A program made the translations under genes and the position numbers. DNA of 10,529 bases from Monoraphidium neglectum (Eukaryota; Chlorophyta; Chlorophyceae; Sphaeropleales; Selenastraceae): positions 1 through 10,529 of the forward strand of contig NW_014011543.1 in NCBI RefSeq assembly GCF_000611645.1. The letters run 5' to 3'. Below the pieces are notes generated by a model that was not told the origin of the DNA, did no database searches, and worked only from the letters and a program-made list of their open reading frames with translations. This document shows positions 9,209 to 10,529 of the stretch, piece after piece (within the stretch, counting starts at the first letter, position 1; the number at the start of each line of letters is the position of its first letter).

Positions 9209-10529
9209 ATGTCGCTAGTCAGGCAGCGGGCCCTTCCCAGGGCGAGCCCGAGCTCTCGAACCAATGGCACTACTGTGATCGGCCGAGCCAGGCGCTCACT
9301 GGTCCCTCATGCGGTGCAACGGCAGGATATTGATACAGAGTGCTGCAGCAGCAGCGGCACAAGCATCGCACATGCGGCACCCTCGCGCCGCGCGCTGCTC
9401 GGCCTCGCCACCGCCGCTGCGCTCGCCGCCGCTGCGCCGTCCGCGCGCGCCAACGCCGACGCCGTCGCGCCCGCGGCCGAGGCGCCGCTGCGGCAGGGGT
9501 ACCTGATGTCGACCGGCGCGCGGGGGCTGCTCGCTGAGGAGGAGGCGCAGCTGCTGCAGCTCCGGCGCGACCTGGAGGGCAAAGTTCGACGGGAGCTTGA
9601 GGCAGAGCGCGAGGCGTTTGAGGCGGAGGCCCGCACCACCTCGGTGAGCCCTACGCCGTTCGCAGGGACAGGCGCTGGGTCCGCGTGCCACGCCGCGGCT
9701 CGCCCGTCCAGGGCTGCCGCTGGCTTCGGTCATCCGTGTGCGAACGGGCGCCGCACCTGCGCTCCTTCAAGCCGGCGCTGAGCATGCCAGGCACCGCAGA
9801 CATCGGGCACACTGGCGCAGCACAATACCAGCCGCGGAGGCCTCGCTCTCTTTGATTGGCGCCTCTCACCGCCGGCCCCACAGACCCGCCCGCCGCACAA
9901 ACATCGCCCCACAGATTGGCAAGCTGTGCGCCACGCCGTTTGGCATCGACATTGTCGGCATCACGGAGTTCATAGCACTCGCGGGGGCGCTGGTGGGCGG
10001 TGTCGCGGCGCGGCAGCGCAAGGCAGAGTTGGAGCGGCTGAACGAGCAGCTGCGCAAGGTGCGGTGGGCTCTCTGTTTGGGAGGACTTGCGGAGGCCGTG
10101 GTGGTCATATGTGTCCGTTGAAGATTTTTGTTTGTTTCAGTGGCAAGGAGGAGATCAAATATGTGATTGCATGCAGGGGATGGGTATGGGCAGGTTGTGC
10201 TGGGATCAGGCTTTGGCAGTTGCGTGAGATATGCGCATGGGTATGAGGTGGTGTGCAGCGCGGCAGCTGAGAGGCAGCAGGCGGCTGAGTCGCAGCGGAA
10301 GTCGCCCCATGGGTGCCCCTCGACCAGGGCGCCGCAACAGCCCTGCTGCCTCTTCCCACAAGTTGTTGATGACCTTGCCTAGCGACCCAACTGCCCAGGC
10401 ACACCACCTGCTCATCTCCAGCTGGCCAACCGCTTCCAACCGCCTCAAACCGACCCGCAACACAGGTCAACATGGGCCTCCGCCAGCAGGCGCGCGCCGG
10501 CATGGTGTACGCCCCGGGCCTCACATACG
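9209..10529 (+). CDS. FLU: FLU/FLP-like regulator of tetrapyrrole synthesis (5' part; continues past window)
   Basis: Exons are 9209-9643, 9915-10058 and 10466-10529 (cut by the window end), with donors TCG|GTGAGC and AAG|GTGCGG, acceptors CCACAG|ATT and ACACAG|GTC, all in phase 0. That gives 214 residues so far. FLU-type proteins sit in the thylakoid membrane and, through C-terminal TPRs, hold glutamyl-tRNA reductase inactive in the dark, limiting 5-aminolevulinate supply. Visible here: an Arg/Ser-rich plastid-targeting N-terminus (1-58), SRRALLGL (59-66) followed by an Ala-rich hydrophobic stretch ending in ARANA (79-83), a charged coiled coil (about 105-142), a hydrophobic segment ITEFIALAGALVGGVAA (161-177), then RQRKAELERLNEQLRK (178-193) and LRQQARAGMVYAPGLTY (198-214). 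The last two segments match the FLU signature between membrane anchor and TPR. The TPR domain is outside the window, so the call rests on this linker. The Tat-like signal is an addition I do not recall from plant FLU. ATG 9209 fits the targeting sequence. Confidence 0.88.

Overview
The window looks like nuclear DNA of a green alga (Chlorophyta). Coding segments are short, very rich in G/C at third codon positions and separated by GT-AG introns of about 150-400 bases. Two of the three genes are plant/green-algal chloroplast protein families. I cannot place it below that level; a Chlorella-like or Chlamydomonas-like alga would fit. No single long open frame shows the genes. They appear only after splicing, and several long open frames in the window are chance frames or frames that run through introns.

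Layout. (1) At the left edge on the + strand is the 3' part of an unrecognised gene (about 12-1773) for a cysteine-rich, probably secreted protein. It has two Cys-rich parts joined by a Ser/Pro/Gly linker encoded by an 18-bp tandem repeat. Its 5' end lies outside the window. (2) Positions 1774-4023 form a gap between two convergent genes. I see no convincing gene there, but it holds a roughly 100-bp minisatellite (four copies, about 3295-3697) with G-quadruplex-like tracts. (3) On the - strand, 7541 down to 4024, is a complete bestrophin-family anion channel gene of 11 exons. The splice phases all agree and the exon lengths sum to 1305 bases, giving a 434-residue protein. (4) Positions 7542-9208 are the upstream region shared with the next, divergent gene, with no gene I can support. 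(5) On the + strand from 9209 to the right edge is the 5' part of a FLU/FLP-like gene (negative regulator of tetrapyrrole synthesis). Three exons are visible, and the TPR domain expected of the family lies beyond the window.

Biology. The bestrophin is related to plant VCCN1 and the algal BST thylakoid channels (chloride or bicarbonate). FLU-type proteins restrain glutamyl-tRNA reductase at the thylakoid membrane. Both therefore point to the chloroplast, and they are divergently arranged across 1.67 kb, but shared regulation is not shown. The observations most worth a second look are the unknown Cys-rich protein, the stop-free bestrophin intron 1 (171 nt, 57 codons) carrying a 21-bp repeat next to its 3' splice site, the Tat-like lumenal signal of the FLU homologue, and the minisatellite. 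I found no mobile element, CRISPR array, tRNA or rRNA.
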